Shown here one piece after another: positions 27,235-35,198 of a DNA stretch of 64,000 bases. The position numbers and the translations under genes were made by a program. Within the stretch, counting starts at the first letter, position 1. Every line of letters begins with the position of its first letter. Origin of the DNA: RUG695 sp050943135 (GTDB lineage: Bacteria > Planctomycetota > Planctomycetia > Pirellulales > Thermoguttaceae); NCBI GenBank assembly GCA_050943135.1, contig JBMNOP010000004.1, positions 1 to 64,000 on the forward strand, given 5' to 3'. The notes under the pieces were generated by a model. The model did no database searches. It was not told where the DNA came from and saw only the letters and a list, made by a program, of their open reading frames with translations.

Positions 27235-28170
27235 TTAACGTCGCCATTCTTTCCCGGCAGCATCTTTTTCAGCGGCGGCATGCCGGTCGTCGAGCGGGCG
27301 ATCGATCCAACGTACAATCTGAAAATCATGAGGATGGGCGTCGGCTTGTTCGGAAAACTGGAACTCGGGTCCCGGTTCGATATTCCATTCTTTCATCTCG
27401 CGCAAAAGCGAGGCACAGGTCAGATTCACCGAGAGCGGGGTCACGGCGATCTTGCCGGAAGCAACCGCACCGTAATCGGTCGACGCGACGGTCGGCGTCA
27501 GCGCTTCGTTCGCGTCGGACGGATTCGGATTCGGACGGTCCGAAAGCCAGTAGTAGGGGCGGTTGATCGGGTCGTACCGCTTTTCGTAGGCCCCCCAATG
27601 CGGGGTCATGTCGAGCGGAACAATCGCCGCAACACGCTCGGCATCATCGGTCAGTGCCGAAAAGGGAATATTGATATTGTAGAGGGTTCCCGGCGTGTGG
27701 GGACGGGTCAGGAGCTTTTCGATGAGCGCACCGGCGATTTCGGCGGCACGGCCGATCTTCGCACCCGGCCGGGAATCGGCGAACTGGGTCGAGACCGCAA
27801 CGCTCGGAATCCCCTGCCAGGCGCCTTCCTGAACCGCGGCGACCGTGCCGGAATAGAGAACGTTGATTCCGACATTCAGCCCGTTATTGATCCCGCTGAC
27901 GAGCAGGTCGGGACGCCCTCCGGCCAATTGGTCGATTCCGATTTTCACACAGTCGACCGGAGTCCCTTCGACGGCATATCCCCAAAACCGGCCGGAACGG
28001 AAAGCTTTTTTTACGTTCAAAGGATTCAAAAAAGTGATCGCCGGCCCGACACCGCTCTGTTCGTCGGCCGGGGCGGCTATACAAACTTCGCCGAACCGCT
28101 GCAAGACGCTTGCCATCACCGTCAAACCGGGGGAAAGGATACCGTCATCATTGGTTAAAAGAATGCGCAT
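27235..28170 (-). CDS. surE: 5'/3'-nucleotidase SurE
   Basis: 311 residues, slightly longer than the common 250-270. It is a metal-dependent nucleoside monophosphate phosphatase in the cytoplasm. The SurE signature LLTNDDGILSPG starts at residue 4. PADEQSGVGPAITF, GTPVDCVKIG, DLLVSGINNGLNVGINVLYS and GIPSVAVST are the conserved metal- and substrate-binding segments. The C-terminal extension of ~50 residues is charged and without known motif. It converges with the barrel gene. Confidence 0.95.
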   Translation of the reverse strand: MRILLTNDDGILSPGLTVMASVLQRFGEVCIAAPADEQSGVGPAITFLNPLNVKKAFRSGRFWGYAVEGTPVDCVKIGIDQLAGGRPDLLVSGINNGLNVGINVLYSGTVAAVQEGAWQGIPSVAVSTQFADSRPGAKIGRAAEIAGALIEKLLTRPHTPGTLYNINIPFSALTDDAERVAAIVPLDMTPHWGAYEKRYDPINRPYYWLSDRPNPNPSDANEALTPTVASTDYGAVASGKIAVTPLSVNLTCASLLREMKEWNIEPGPEFQFSEQADAHPHDFQIVRWIDRPLDDRHAAAEKDAAGKEWRR

Positions 28171-28452
28171 AAACTTTGTAGGCTCTTCCGTCGGAGTAAA
28201 ACGCTAGAATGAAACCGCACGACATTGCATTCGGGAACACTTATTACAAGTTACGAGGTTACATGTCGGCGAGGGAACCTCTCCCCCACCATTTTACGGG
28301 TTTTTGCGCCGAAAGCAAGGAATGCCTTAAAAAACCCCCAAAATCCGATTTCCCCCGTCTGGCGGAAAAACCTCAACCCGCTAAAATACTTTTTTAGTCA
28401 GGTGTGTTGGTGCCCGGCTCTGGCACACCACCGTTAGGAGGGAGTCAGACTC

Positions 28453-29412
28453 ATGGCAGATTACAAGGCGTTTGTCGAAAAATCGGTCGCCGATCTGCGC
28501 GAGCAGATTGGGTCGGAACGGGTTATTTGCGGTCTTTCGGGCGGAGTTGATTCGGCCGTCACGGCCGCGCTGGTGGCCAGGGCGGTTGGCGATCAGTTGA
28601 CATGCATTTTTGTGGATACCGGTCTGATGCGCAAGGGTGAAATCGAGTCGGTAGCCGACGTCTTCACCAAAAACTTCAACTTGAAATTGGTGGTAGTTGA
28701 CGCCGAAGCGCGTTTTCTCGAAAAACTTGCCGGGGTAATCGATCCGCAGGTAAAGCGCAAGATCGTCGGCAAAGAGTTCATCGACGTCTTCACCGAAGAG
28801 GCCGCTAAAGTCAACGGGGCCGCGTTCTTGGCACAGGGGACCATTTACCCCGACATCGTCGAAAGCGGCGGTACCCCCAACAATCCCGCTTCGACCATTA
28901 AATTCCACCACAACGTCAGCGGTCTTCCCGACGACCTGGAATTCAAACTCGTCGAGCCTCTCCGCGACCTTTACAAAGAAGATGTTCGCCGGGTCGGCCG
29001 TGAACTTGGTCTTCCCCAAGAAATCATCGAACGTCACCCCTTCCCCGGCCCCGGCCTTTCGGTCCGTTGTCTGGGAGAGGTCACCAAACAAAAGCTTGAC
29101 ACGTTGCGTGACGCCGACGCCATCGTTCGTGAAGAGATCCGCAAAGCCGGTCTCTACAACGATATTTCCCAGGCGTTTGCCGTCATCCTCCCGATCCGGA
29201 GCGTCGGTGTCCGTGACGGAGACCGTGCCTACGAATCGACGATTGGAATCCGCTGCATTTCGACCAGCGACTTTATGACCGCCGAATGGACCCGCGTCCC
29301 CTACGAAACCCTTGAAACGATTTCGAAGCGAATCACCTCCGAAGTAGCCGGGGTAAACCGCGTCGTCTACGACATCACCGCGAAACCGCCCGCAACTATC
29401 GAGTGGGAATGA
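28453..29412 (+). CDS. guaA: GMP synthase ATP-pyrophosphatase subunit (no glutaminase domain)
   Basis: 319 residues. It contains only the synthetase half of GMP synthase, which adenylates XMP and aminates it to GMP. The PP-loop SGGVDSAVTAALVA starts near residue 30, IFVDTGLMRKGE follows, and the dimerisation domain has RHPFPGPGLSVRCLGEVT and PIRSVGVRDGDRAYE, ending in YDITAKPPATIEWE. The N-terminal glutamine amidotransferase domain of normal bacterial GuaA (~525 residues) is missing, as in archaeal two-subunit enzymes. A separate glutaminase must be encoded elsewhere, or ammonia is used. A strong site (AGGAGGG) precedes the ATG. Confidence 0.93.
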   Translation: MADYKAFVEKSVADLREQIGSERVICGLSGGVDSAVTAALVARAVGDQLTCIFVDTGLMRKGEIESVADVFTKNFNLKLVVVDAEARFLEKLAGVIDPQVKRKIVGKEFIDVFTEEAAKVNGAAFLAQGTIYPDIVESGGTPNNPASTIKFHHNVSGLPDDLEFKLVEPLRDLYKEDVRRVGRELGLPQEIIERHPFPGPGLSVRCLGEVTKQKLDTLRDADAIVREEIRKAGLYNDISQAFAVILPIRSVGVRDGDRAYESTIGIRCISTSDFMTAEWTRVPYETLETISKRITSEVAGVNRVVYDITAKPPATIEWE

Positions 29413-29518
29413 TGTAACAGATGGCGTGAACTATTGGCATAAGTGGGTTTGCGGTTATGAAACAGGCCGAATAGCAACGCTTTGGCAACACCGAGAACGC
29501 ATTTGTGTTTAAATCCAG

Positions 29519-29567
29519 AAAAAAGGAGCTGGCTGATTTTTGAATTCAGTGAGCTCCTTTTTGTTAT
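29519..29567. terminator. Bidirectional terminator hairpin after guaA
   Basis: AAAAAGGAGCT (29520-29530) and AGCTCCTTTTT (29552-29562) form an 11-bp stem, with T-rich sequence on either side. It can end guaA on the plus strand and the small minus-strand gene that stops at 29564. Confidence 0.7.
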
Positions 29568-29833
29568 TTTAGGCGCCACTTTTTATTTACACTATCACGC
29601 TGAACAACGCCTTCGTTTTCCAAAACACGCAGGATTGCAACTAACCAAAATTGTTGCTGCGATGATGTAGCATTTGGCTGGTCCTCCCAATCAAGACCAC
29701 AGTCTCTGAATATTTCGGCTTGTTTCATTCCATCGCTGTTTGAGGCGCAATCAGGGTTAGTTTGCATGTATTCCAGAACCAAGGACTTTATTTGCAGTCT
29801 TAGTGATTCGCCATCGCTTAAATAGTTTCTCAT
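29564..29833 (-). CDS. Small hypothetical protein, winged-helix-like
   Basis: 89 residues. A helical N-terminus (LRLQIKSLVLEYMQTNPDC) is followed by a segment ending VAILRVLENEGVVQRDSVNK, which looks like the recognition helix and wing of a small winged-helix domain. I do not recognise the family. Its ATG overlaps the stop of the recombinase remnant upstream (ATGA), so it probably came in with the same mobile element. Function unknown. Confidence 0.5.
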   Translation of the reverse strand: MRNYLSDGESLRLQIKSLVLEYMQTNPDCASNSDGMKQAEIFRDCGLDWEDQPNATSSQQQFWLVAILRVLENEGVVQRDSVNKKWRLK

Positions 29834-30010
29834 AATTCTTTTCTCTCCCCTTTCTTAGTAGCACCAAGTATATCAACATCCATCTTAAACCGCTCGGCCT
29901 CGATGCGAGGATAGTGATGGCACTACTGGTCGTATTCCTCTTTTAGTGATTTCCCCATCCTTGAGCTTTTCGACTTCCTTCCGCCAAGCCATGAACATAC
30001 CCAGTATTCC
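29830..30010 (-). pseudogene. Serine-recombinase-like C-terminal remnant, frameshifted and with internal stop
   Basis: One frame reads MAWRKEVEKLKDGEITK. A one-base shift in the A-run near 29940 then gives EEYDQ, a TAG at 29925-29923, and further CHHYPRIEAERFKMDVD to a stop at 29830. In Firmicutes serine recombinases the sequence EITKEEYDxW is followed by RYxYP near the C-terminus, so the TAG stands where Trp (TGG) would be. This is recalled family knowledge and the match is short. The upstream sequence to ~30240 is too decayed to follow. Confidence 0.35.
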
Positions 30011-30352
30011 AACACAGGCATCCTTGGGTTTGTCCTTTCTCCGTCAATCTCGCCTATTTTCAGGCCAATATCGGCGTCGATGTTCGGCACAGTCAGAGCG
30101 TGCCGATTGCTGTGCCGAGTATTTTGTGTCATTCTGGCAGATTGCGGAGAAACCTTATTCTCTCACCAATTGCCACAACCGCAGCTCCTGTCCTACCTGC
30201 TCTTGCGGCTAGTGTAACTATGGGTTCAAGACAAGTCAAGAAAAACTGAAATAAATTCAGTTAAAATTCTGTCGCAAACCAATTGACTCAACGGAATAGG
30301 CTATGTTGTTACAAAGACGCGGGCTTAACGAAATATGCTTGAGGAGACACCT

Positions 30353-30504
30353 ATGACAAGTTTTTTCATTCGCTGGATGATGTAGCACAAGGGTTGGGTT
30401 TGTCCAATTCCTGTGCGTACAAAATCGTTAAAAGGCTCAATAATGAGATGAAAAGAAAGGGGAATCTAACAATTTCTGGTAGAATCAACCAAAAATTATG
30501 GTAA
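30353..30504 (+). pseudogene. Excisionase-like helix-turn-helix gene, frameshifted
   Basis: An ATG at 30353 has a good ribosome site (GAGGAG, 6 bases upstream), but its frame stops after ten codons. One base shift within the T-run at 30361-30366 opens KFFHSLDDVAQGLGLSNSCA, then YKIVKRLNNEMKRKGNLTIS and GRINQKLW to TAA at 30504. This is the pattern of the small helix-turn-helix/excisionase proteins of integrative elements (DVA..LG.S...AYK..R.LN.E...KG.LT..GR). It is short, 48 residues, compared with 60-70 usual. It is part of the same eroded element as the recombinase remnant. Confidence 0.6.
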
Positions 30505-30630
30505 TTGCTTACGGCTTAGACTTGGTTAAAATGTCATCATGGGCATGAGAGCCTTTGCCGGCTTATTGTTGGTGTTTTCGCTATACATCCCATGGTAGAA
30601 ATTTATTGGATTAAAATGAGGAGTCAGATT

Positions 30631-31608
30631 ATGTACAATATTTTTAAGTGCAACGACAAGACGATTAACAGTTCTGATGGAACGATTATTTGCGGTATTG
30701 TCAATGTGACTCCGGATTCTTTTTCCGATGGAGGGCGGTGGGATTCAAGCGAAAAGGCCGTGGCTCGTGCCTTGGAGTTGGTCACGCAAGGAGCGGGCAT
30801 GCTGGACATCGGAGGCGAATCCACCAGGCCCGGCAGTACACCCGTCGACGCTCGGGAGGAAATCGACCGAATCGTACCGGTCATCCGAGAACTAAAAAAA
30901 CAGACAGATGTGCCCCTATCGATCGATACTTGGAAGGCTTCCGTGGCTCAAGCGGCTATTGAAGCCGGAGCGGATGTCATCAATGATATTACAGGCTTTT
31001 TGGGGGATCCCGATATGGCAAAGGTTGTCGGTAAATCGCGAGCCGGAGCCATCTTGATGTTTAATCCCGTGATTGCGAGACCTGACCATCCGGGGTCGAA
31101 AATCTTTCCTTCTTTCGGAGGTGAAGGCGCGTTCAGCCAAGAAGAAATCGAAAGAATGAATGCTTTGCCAATACAAGAATCGATGCGCTTCTACATGAGA
31201 CGTTGCATCAAGATCGCTCATGAGGGCGGCGTGGACGATGACAGAATCATGTTGGATCCGGGTATCGGTTTCGGCTTAACAAAGCGGGAGAATCTCTTAT
31301 TAATCAGAGATCTTCACGTTTTAAAGGATATGGGTTACTGTACCTTTGTAGGCGTATCCAGAAAAAGATTTGTTGTCAATATCCTGGAGAACGCCGGTTT
31401 CAATATGGATCCGGATACCGAGGATGAGTATGAAAACCGTGACAGCGGCTCTGCCGCTCTTACGGCGATTGCCACCATGTTGGGAGCAGACGTCATCAGA
31501 GTCCATACTGTGTTACATCATAAGATGCCTTCGGAAATCGGAAATGCCGTGCGTTTCGCCGAAACCATCGAGGACGTTCATTTGAAACAATATAGCGCGA
31601 AAAACTGA
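30631..31608 (+). CDS. folP: Dihydropteroate synthase, Firmicutes-like
   Basis: 325 residues from the ATG at 30631, which has GAGGAG seven bases upstream. It condenses p-aminobenzoate with dihydropterin pyrophosphate in folate synthesis and is the sulfonamide target. The motifs GIVNVTPDSFSDGG and LDIGGESTRPGS are intact, as are VPLSIDTWKA, INDITG, LDPGIGFGLTKRENL and GVSRKRF; RVHTVL closes the barrel. A ~45-residue insertion after AILMFNPVIARPDHPGSKIF, with FGGEGAF, resembles the form in enterococci and clostridia. AT content is visibly higher than in core genes here. Position next to recombinase pieces suggests acquisition by transfer. Confidence 0.93.
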   Translation: MYNIFKCNDKTINSSDGTIICGIVNVTPDSFSDGGRWDSSEKAVARALELVTQGAGMLDIGGESTRPGSTPVDAREEIDRIVPVIRELKKQTDVPLSIDTWKASVAQAAIEAGADVINDITGFLGDPDMAKVVGKSRAGAILMFNPVIARPDHPGSKIFPSFGGEGAFSQEEIERMNALPIQESMRFYMRRCIKIAHEGGVDDDRIMLDPGIGFGLTKRENLLLIRDLHVLKDMGYCTFVGVSRKRFVVNILENAGFNMDPDTEDEYENRDSGSAALTAIATMLGADVIRVHTVLHHKMPSEIGNAVRFAETIEDVHLKQYSAKN

Positions 31609-31613
31609 TCAAT

Positions 31614-31640
31614 GAGAATCATCGGCAGATTCTCTTTGTG
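31614..31640 (+). terminator. Possible weak terminator after folP
   Basis: GAGAATC (31614-31620) and GATTCTC (31628-31634) form a 7-bp stem with a 7-base loop, followed by only TTTG. It starts six bases after the folP stop. Confidence 0.4.
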
Positions 31641-31720
31641 GCGAAATTTCTATCTATCGTTTCTTCTTGTAGTTATAATGTGAACAACAAAGACGATAAG
31701 GTTTCCAAAGAAATAGGTGG

Positions 31721-31987
31721 ATGACGGAGTCAAGTCCGAAAAGCTGTGTAAATTCACCTGGTATTAGAACCGGTTTCATAACTTCTTTTTTGGTGCGCGT
31801 TATTTATGGCATGGAACATTTTCAGCTGCACAAAAGGGGGGAAAGCATCGGAAAGACGCTCGAAACCATTCGGCTCCTCGCCCGGGAAAAGGGGGAGACC
31901 AAGAAAACGCTTTCCGAGATCACCTCTACGATCGAGAGGCAGAGAGCCGGCTATTATGTAAACGTCGGAGGAGCGAACGAAAGATAG
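31721..31987 (+). CDS. Small hypothetical protein or remnant
   Basis: 88 residues with a TATAAT about 40 bases upstream and AGGTGG almost touching the ATG. The second half (from an internal ATG at 31811) is helical and charged: GKTLETIRLLAREKGETKKT. No family is recognised. It lies among decayed sequence and may be the tail of a larger lost gene. Confidence 0.3.
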   Translation: MTESSPKSCVNSPGIRTGFITSFLVRVIYGMEHFQLHKRGESIGKTLETIRLLAREKGETKKTLSEITSTIERQRAGYYVNVGGANER

Positions 31988-32370
31988 ATCCGATCCGTCC
32001 TCAACGCTCGAATCGCAAGGTCAAGGCTCGGGCCGGGCGTAACCTTCGACGCTATCGTCATCAGTGAAAGAAGCGAGCCAATAAACACCAGGTTTCATAA
32101 CTTTCGTGGGGTTTTGGTTCGGTTCGACCATAAAATTACGATGGATGCGGGATTTGTCTCTCCGGCATAAATGGTGATGGTGCCCAGGCGGTGACGAACC
32201 AATTCTAAAAACCGTTTTTTATTCTCAACTTCCTCTCAGGGGAAGATGTCACAATAATGCTGTAGGGAAAAATAGAGCAACGAACAGAGTTTCAGAGCTT
32301 CCGCAAAACATGAAACGCAATGGCCGGTGAGAATGATATAATACAACAGATCAGGATTATAAAGGGCTTT
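31988..32370. other. Non-coding spacer in the accessory island
   Basis: About 380 bases with no frame I can support. The string ggtttcataactt occurs here (~32088) and also at ~31768, 320 bases away, possibly a trace of an old duplication. No promoter or hairpin stands out. Confidence 0.3.
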
Positions 32371-33045
32371 ATGATGACAACTGAATTATTCATTGAAGCA
32401 ACAACAAAATTTTTATTAGGTGTTGTTTTGGTTGGTTCATCGATATTTTTATCTGCGGGCACTTTCTCATTTTTCTACGGCTGGTTGTTTATGGGCGTTT
32501 TATTTGTGCCGATGTTCTTTGCGGGAATGATCATGATGTTCAAAAACCCGGAATTATTAAAAAAACGACTCGATGCGAAAGAAAAACAGAAGGAACAAAG
32601 TCTTGTGGTTAAATTGAGCGGACTCATGTGTTTGGCCGGTTTTGTCGTTGCGGGGCTTGGTTATCGTTTCGGGTGGTACATATTCCCCAAAGGTGTTGCA
32701 ATCGGTGCTTCCGCAGTATTTCTTATAGCATACCTTTTTTATGCAGAGGTTCTTAGGGAAAATAGATATCTCAGTCGTACCGTTGAGGTGCGGAAAGATC
32801 AAAAGGTTATCGACACAGGACTGTATGGCATTGTAAGGCACCCAATGTATAGTGCGACATTATTCTTGTTTTTATCGATGCCGCTTATATTAGGTTCCAT
32901 TTATTCATTTTTGATTTTTCTTGCATATCCTTCTATTATTGCTAAGAGAATAATAAATGAAGAACGGTTTCTTGAAAAAGAACTTGACGGCTATTGTGAA
33001 TACAAACAAAAAGTGAAATATCGTTTGATACCGCTTATTTGGTAA
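32371..33045 (+). CDS. Isoprenylcysteine carboxyl methyltransferase-like membrane protein
   Basis: 224 residues from the ATG at 32371 (AAGGG close upstream; an ATG at 32320 would add 17 residues). There are five or so hydrophobic helices. The C-terminal signature of the ICMT/phospholipid methyltransferase superfamily is clear: TGLYGIVRHPMYSATLFLFL, then INEERFLEKELDGYCEYKQK. These enzymes use S-adenosylmethionine within the membrane; bacterial homologues act on unknown lipids or small molecules. Base composition is markedly AT-rich, unlike flanking genes, so transfer from a low-GC donor (Clostridia-like) is likely. Confidence 0.85.
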   Translation: MMTTELFIEATTKFLLGVVLVGSSIFLSAGTFSFFYGWLFMGVLFVPMFFAGMIMMFKNPELLKKRLDAKEKQKEQSLVVKLSGLMCLAGFVVAGLGYRFGWYIFPKGVAIGASAVFLIAYLFYAEVLRENRYLSRTVEVRKDQKVIDTGLYGIVRHPMYSATLFLFLSMPLILGSIYSFLIFLAYPSIIAKRIINEERFLEKELDGYCEYKQKVKYRLIPLIW

Positions 33046-33352
33046 CATGAGAACAAATTTCTGTTTGGCGCACCAAAGATCACCGGTACCCCTAAAGAGA
33101 CACGAAAAGGTATCTAAGGAACAAAATTGCTATGGCAATCATTGAGTGGGGGCTTATGGGAAGAGATGGCGGAAAAAGCCGAACGCACGAGGTTGGGCTC
33201 GGAGAAGAAGATCGACGCCCTAGTGAAAGAAACCTCATTCCGAATGTCGGCAAAAGACGCAAAACGGACAACATTGACGTGGCCGCACTGACCGAATATG
33301 ATAAAAACCAGTCGTCGCGCGGTGACAGAATCTTAATATACCGGAGGCATTT
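33046..33352. other. Spacer with a possible 41-residue frame
   Basis: Between the ICMT-like and membrane genes. An ATG at 33166, preceded by GGGAAGAG, opens MAEKAERTRLGSEKKIDALV and runs to a TGA at 33291. The peptide is helical and basic but unrecognised. The strong site GGAGG just before 33353 belongs to the next gene. Confidence 0.25.
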
Positions 33353-34099
33353 ATGACTGACCGGTTCCCCTTCGATCGGAACGGCTCGAAACATAGGGTG
33401 ACAGGCAGGGAACGATCAAAAGGTCTGATTGATTCCCGGAAAAAATCGATTTTAGAAAAGGTGGTTCGGCTGGAGGACCTCGCGGAACCGGACGATCCGG
33501 TTCGGATGAACCGTCTTTTTACTCTCCTCGTGCCACCCATCCTCTTGATCTTGATCGCGGCGGTTCTCACTTTCTTATTTTCGAGATCCGGTTACTTTGA
33601 TGACCCGCGTCGTCAAGTCGGGTTTGATAAGATGCTCACCCTCTTCCAGTTTATCTATCAGTTCGCGGCGATAAGTTTTCTTTATTCCGCGCTCAAACTT
33701 CTTAACGTGATGTGGAACCAAATACCGGAAGATGATACGTCCATAAGCCCCGCGATGCGGATCGGGTTATTTTTCATCCCGGTCTTTAATCTGTATTGGC
33801 TCTTCGTCACTCATCGGGGATTGGCGCTGAAACTGAACCGTTCCCTTAGACAGACCTATTCCGATTACATGGTTCCGGTAAGGCTCGTCACCACCACATG
33901 CGTCGTGATCGTTTTGGCCGCGCTCCTTGCCGTGCTTTATTGTTATACCGACCTTCCGGTGTTCCGACATCTTTGCTTGCCGCCCCTCGTCACGGCTCTG
34001 GTCCTGATGCCGGTGATGTATGGGACGCTGAAAAGGGGCGCGACGGAGCTGTACATCCACGGTCGGTGCGCGGGCGAGAAAGATCGGGGAGAAGGCTGA
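33353..34099 (+). CDS. Hypothetical integral membrane protein (DUF4328-like)
   Basis: 248 residues with a basic cytoplasmic N-terminus of ~50 residues and four hydrophobic helices (about 57-77, 97-117, 137-160, 183-205), the last followed by another hydrophobic stretch. FFIPVFNLYWLFVTHRGLAL resembles the conserved core of DUF4328-type membrane proteins (P.FNLYW). GGAGG stands five bases before the ATG. It has higher GC than the ICMT-like gene. Function unknown. Confidence 0.65.
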   Translation: MTDRFPFDRNGSKHRVTGRERSKGLIDSRKKSILEKVVRLEDLAEPDDPVRMNRLFTLLVPPILLILIAAVLTFLFSRSGYFDDPRRQVGFDKMLTLFQFIYQFAAISFLYSALKLLNVMWNQIPEDDTSISPAMRIGLFFIPVFNLYWLFVTHRGLALKLNRSLRQTYSDYMVPVRLVTTTCVVIVLAALLAVLYCYTDLPVFRHLCLPPLVTALVLMPVMYGTLKRGATELYIHGRCAGEKDRGEG

Positions 34100-34418
34100 C
34101 TTTGAATCGGTCTTTGACTCGATCAGGAAACTTTAGCTGAACCCTTTACGCGAGCGGTTCAATGCTTCGGTGATTGATCTTGCGGTCGCACCCCGCGTGA
34201 TTTGTTCAAAAGCTCACTATCGAGGCGTTCACCTAGGCGTTAAACCCGTTCCTTATCGTTTCCTATGACGTCCGGGATCGGTAAACTCGATAAAGCCCTT
34301 AATCCCTCGAAATTTGTAACCGCTGCCTTATCTTTGCTTCGATGTTATTGTTGCCGAATTGGTGGACGATGCTCTTGAAAAGCTGTCCGTCAAACCCGAT
34401 CCCCCTCGTGTTTTCCGC
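34100..34418. other. Spacer after the accessory island
   Basis: About 320 bases between the membrane gene and the convergent trp operon. No frame longer than ~30 codons looks coding on either strand and no clear terminator hairpin is seen. The sequence resembles decayed coding DNA but nothing is identifiable. Confidence 0.4.
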
Positions 34419-35198
34419 CTACCCGACCTCTCGTAACGCGGCTTTCATGCCCTTGATGTAGTCGGCAACATGGGGGACGGAGTCAACGCCGTGTTTGGCG
34501 ATCAGTTTCATAATCGCCGAACCGACGATGACGCCGTCGACGGATGCCGCCATTCGGCGAGCTTGCTCGGGGGTCGATATGCCGAACCCGACCGCGCAGG
34601 GAATGTCGCGCTCGCGCTTCACAAGCCGAACCATCGCGCCGATGTCGGTGGTGATCTCGGCGCGGACCCCCGTAACCCCCAACGAGGAAACACAGTAGAT
34701 GAACCCGGAAGCCTCGCGCGCAATCTTTCCGATCCGCTCTTCCGAGGTCGGGGCAATCAGCGAGATCAAGTCGAGCCCATGCCTTCGGCAAGCCGGTCCG
34801 AATTCCTCCTTCTCCTCAAACGGGACGTCGGGCAGAATCAGTCCCTGAATCCCGACCGAGCTGCTCTTTTCGAGAAAACGGTCTGTTCCGTAGGAAAAAA
34901 CAACGTTAGCGTAGGTCATAAAGACCATCGGAAGGGTCAGTTCGGTGCGCAGGTCACGGACAAGATCGAAGACCTTGTCGGTGGTCGTTCCCGCTTTCAG
35001 GGCCCGTTCACTCGCTTCTTGGATGACGGGGCCTTCCGCGGTCGGGTCCGAAAAGGGGATTCCCAGTTCGATCAGGTCGGCCCCCGAATCGGCCGCTGCA
35101 CGAACGAGTTTGGCAGTGGTTGCCAGATCGGGGTCACCGCACGTGATGAACGGAATGAAAGCTTTCCCGTGATTAAACGCGTCGGCGATTTTAGTCAT
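34419..35198 (-). CDS. trpA: Tryptophan synthase alpha subunit
   Basis: 259 residues from the ATG at 35198, with GGAGG six bases upstream; a longer in-frame extension lies inside trpB and is not used. It cleaves indole-glycerol phosphate to indole and G3P. Conserved parts are FITCGDPDLATT, LIELGIPFSDPTAEGPVIQ (catalytic Glu and Asp), PMVFMTYANVVFSYG and the phosphate site VGFGISTPEQA. It is the last gene of the trpEGDCFBA operon and overlaps trpB by 8 bp. Confidence 0.97.
   Translation of the reverse strand: MTKIADAFNHGKAFIPFITCGDPDLATTAKLVRAAADSGADLIELGIPFSDPTAEGPVIQEASERALKAGTTTDKVFDLVRDLRTELTLPMVFMTYANVVFSYGTDRFLEKSSSVGIQGLILPDVPFEEKEEFGPACRRHGLDLISLIAPTSEERIGKIAREASGFIYCVSSLGVTGVRAEITTDIGAMVRLVKRERDIPCAVGFGISTPEQARRMAASVDGVIVGSAIMKLIAKHGVDSVPHVADYIKGMKAALREVG

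Noticed and set aside
29411..29512. A short frame after guaA reading NYWHKWVCGYETGRIATLWQ
   Set aside because: It has no start codon or ribosome site and no family I recognise; it may be a trace of the mobile element but cannot be supported.
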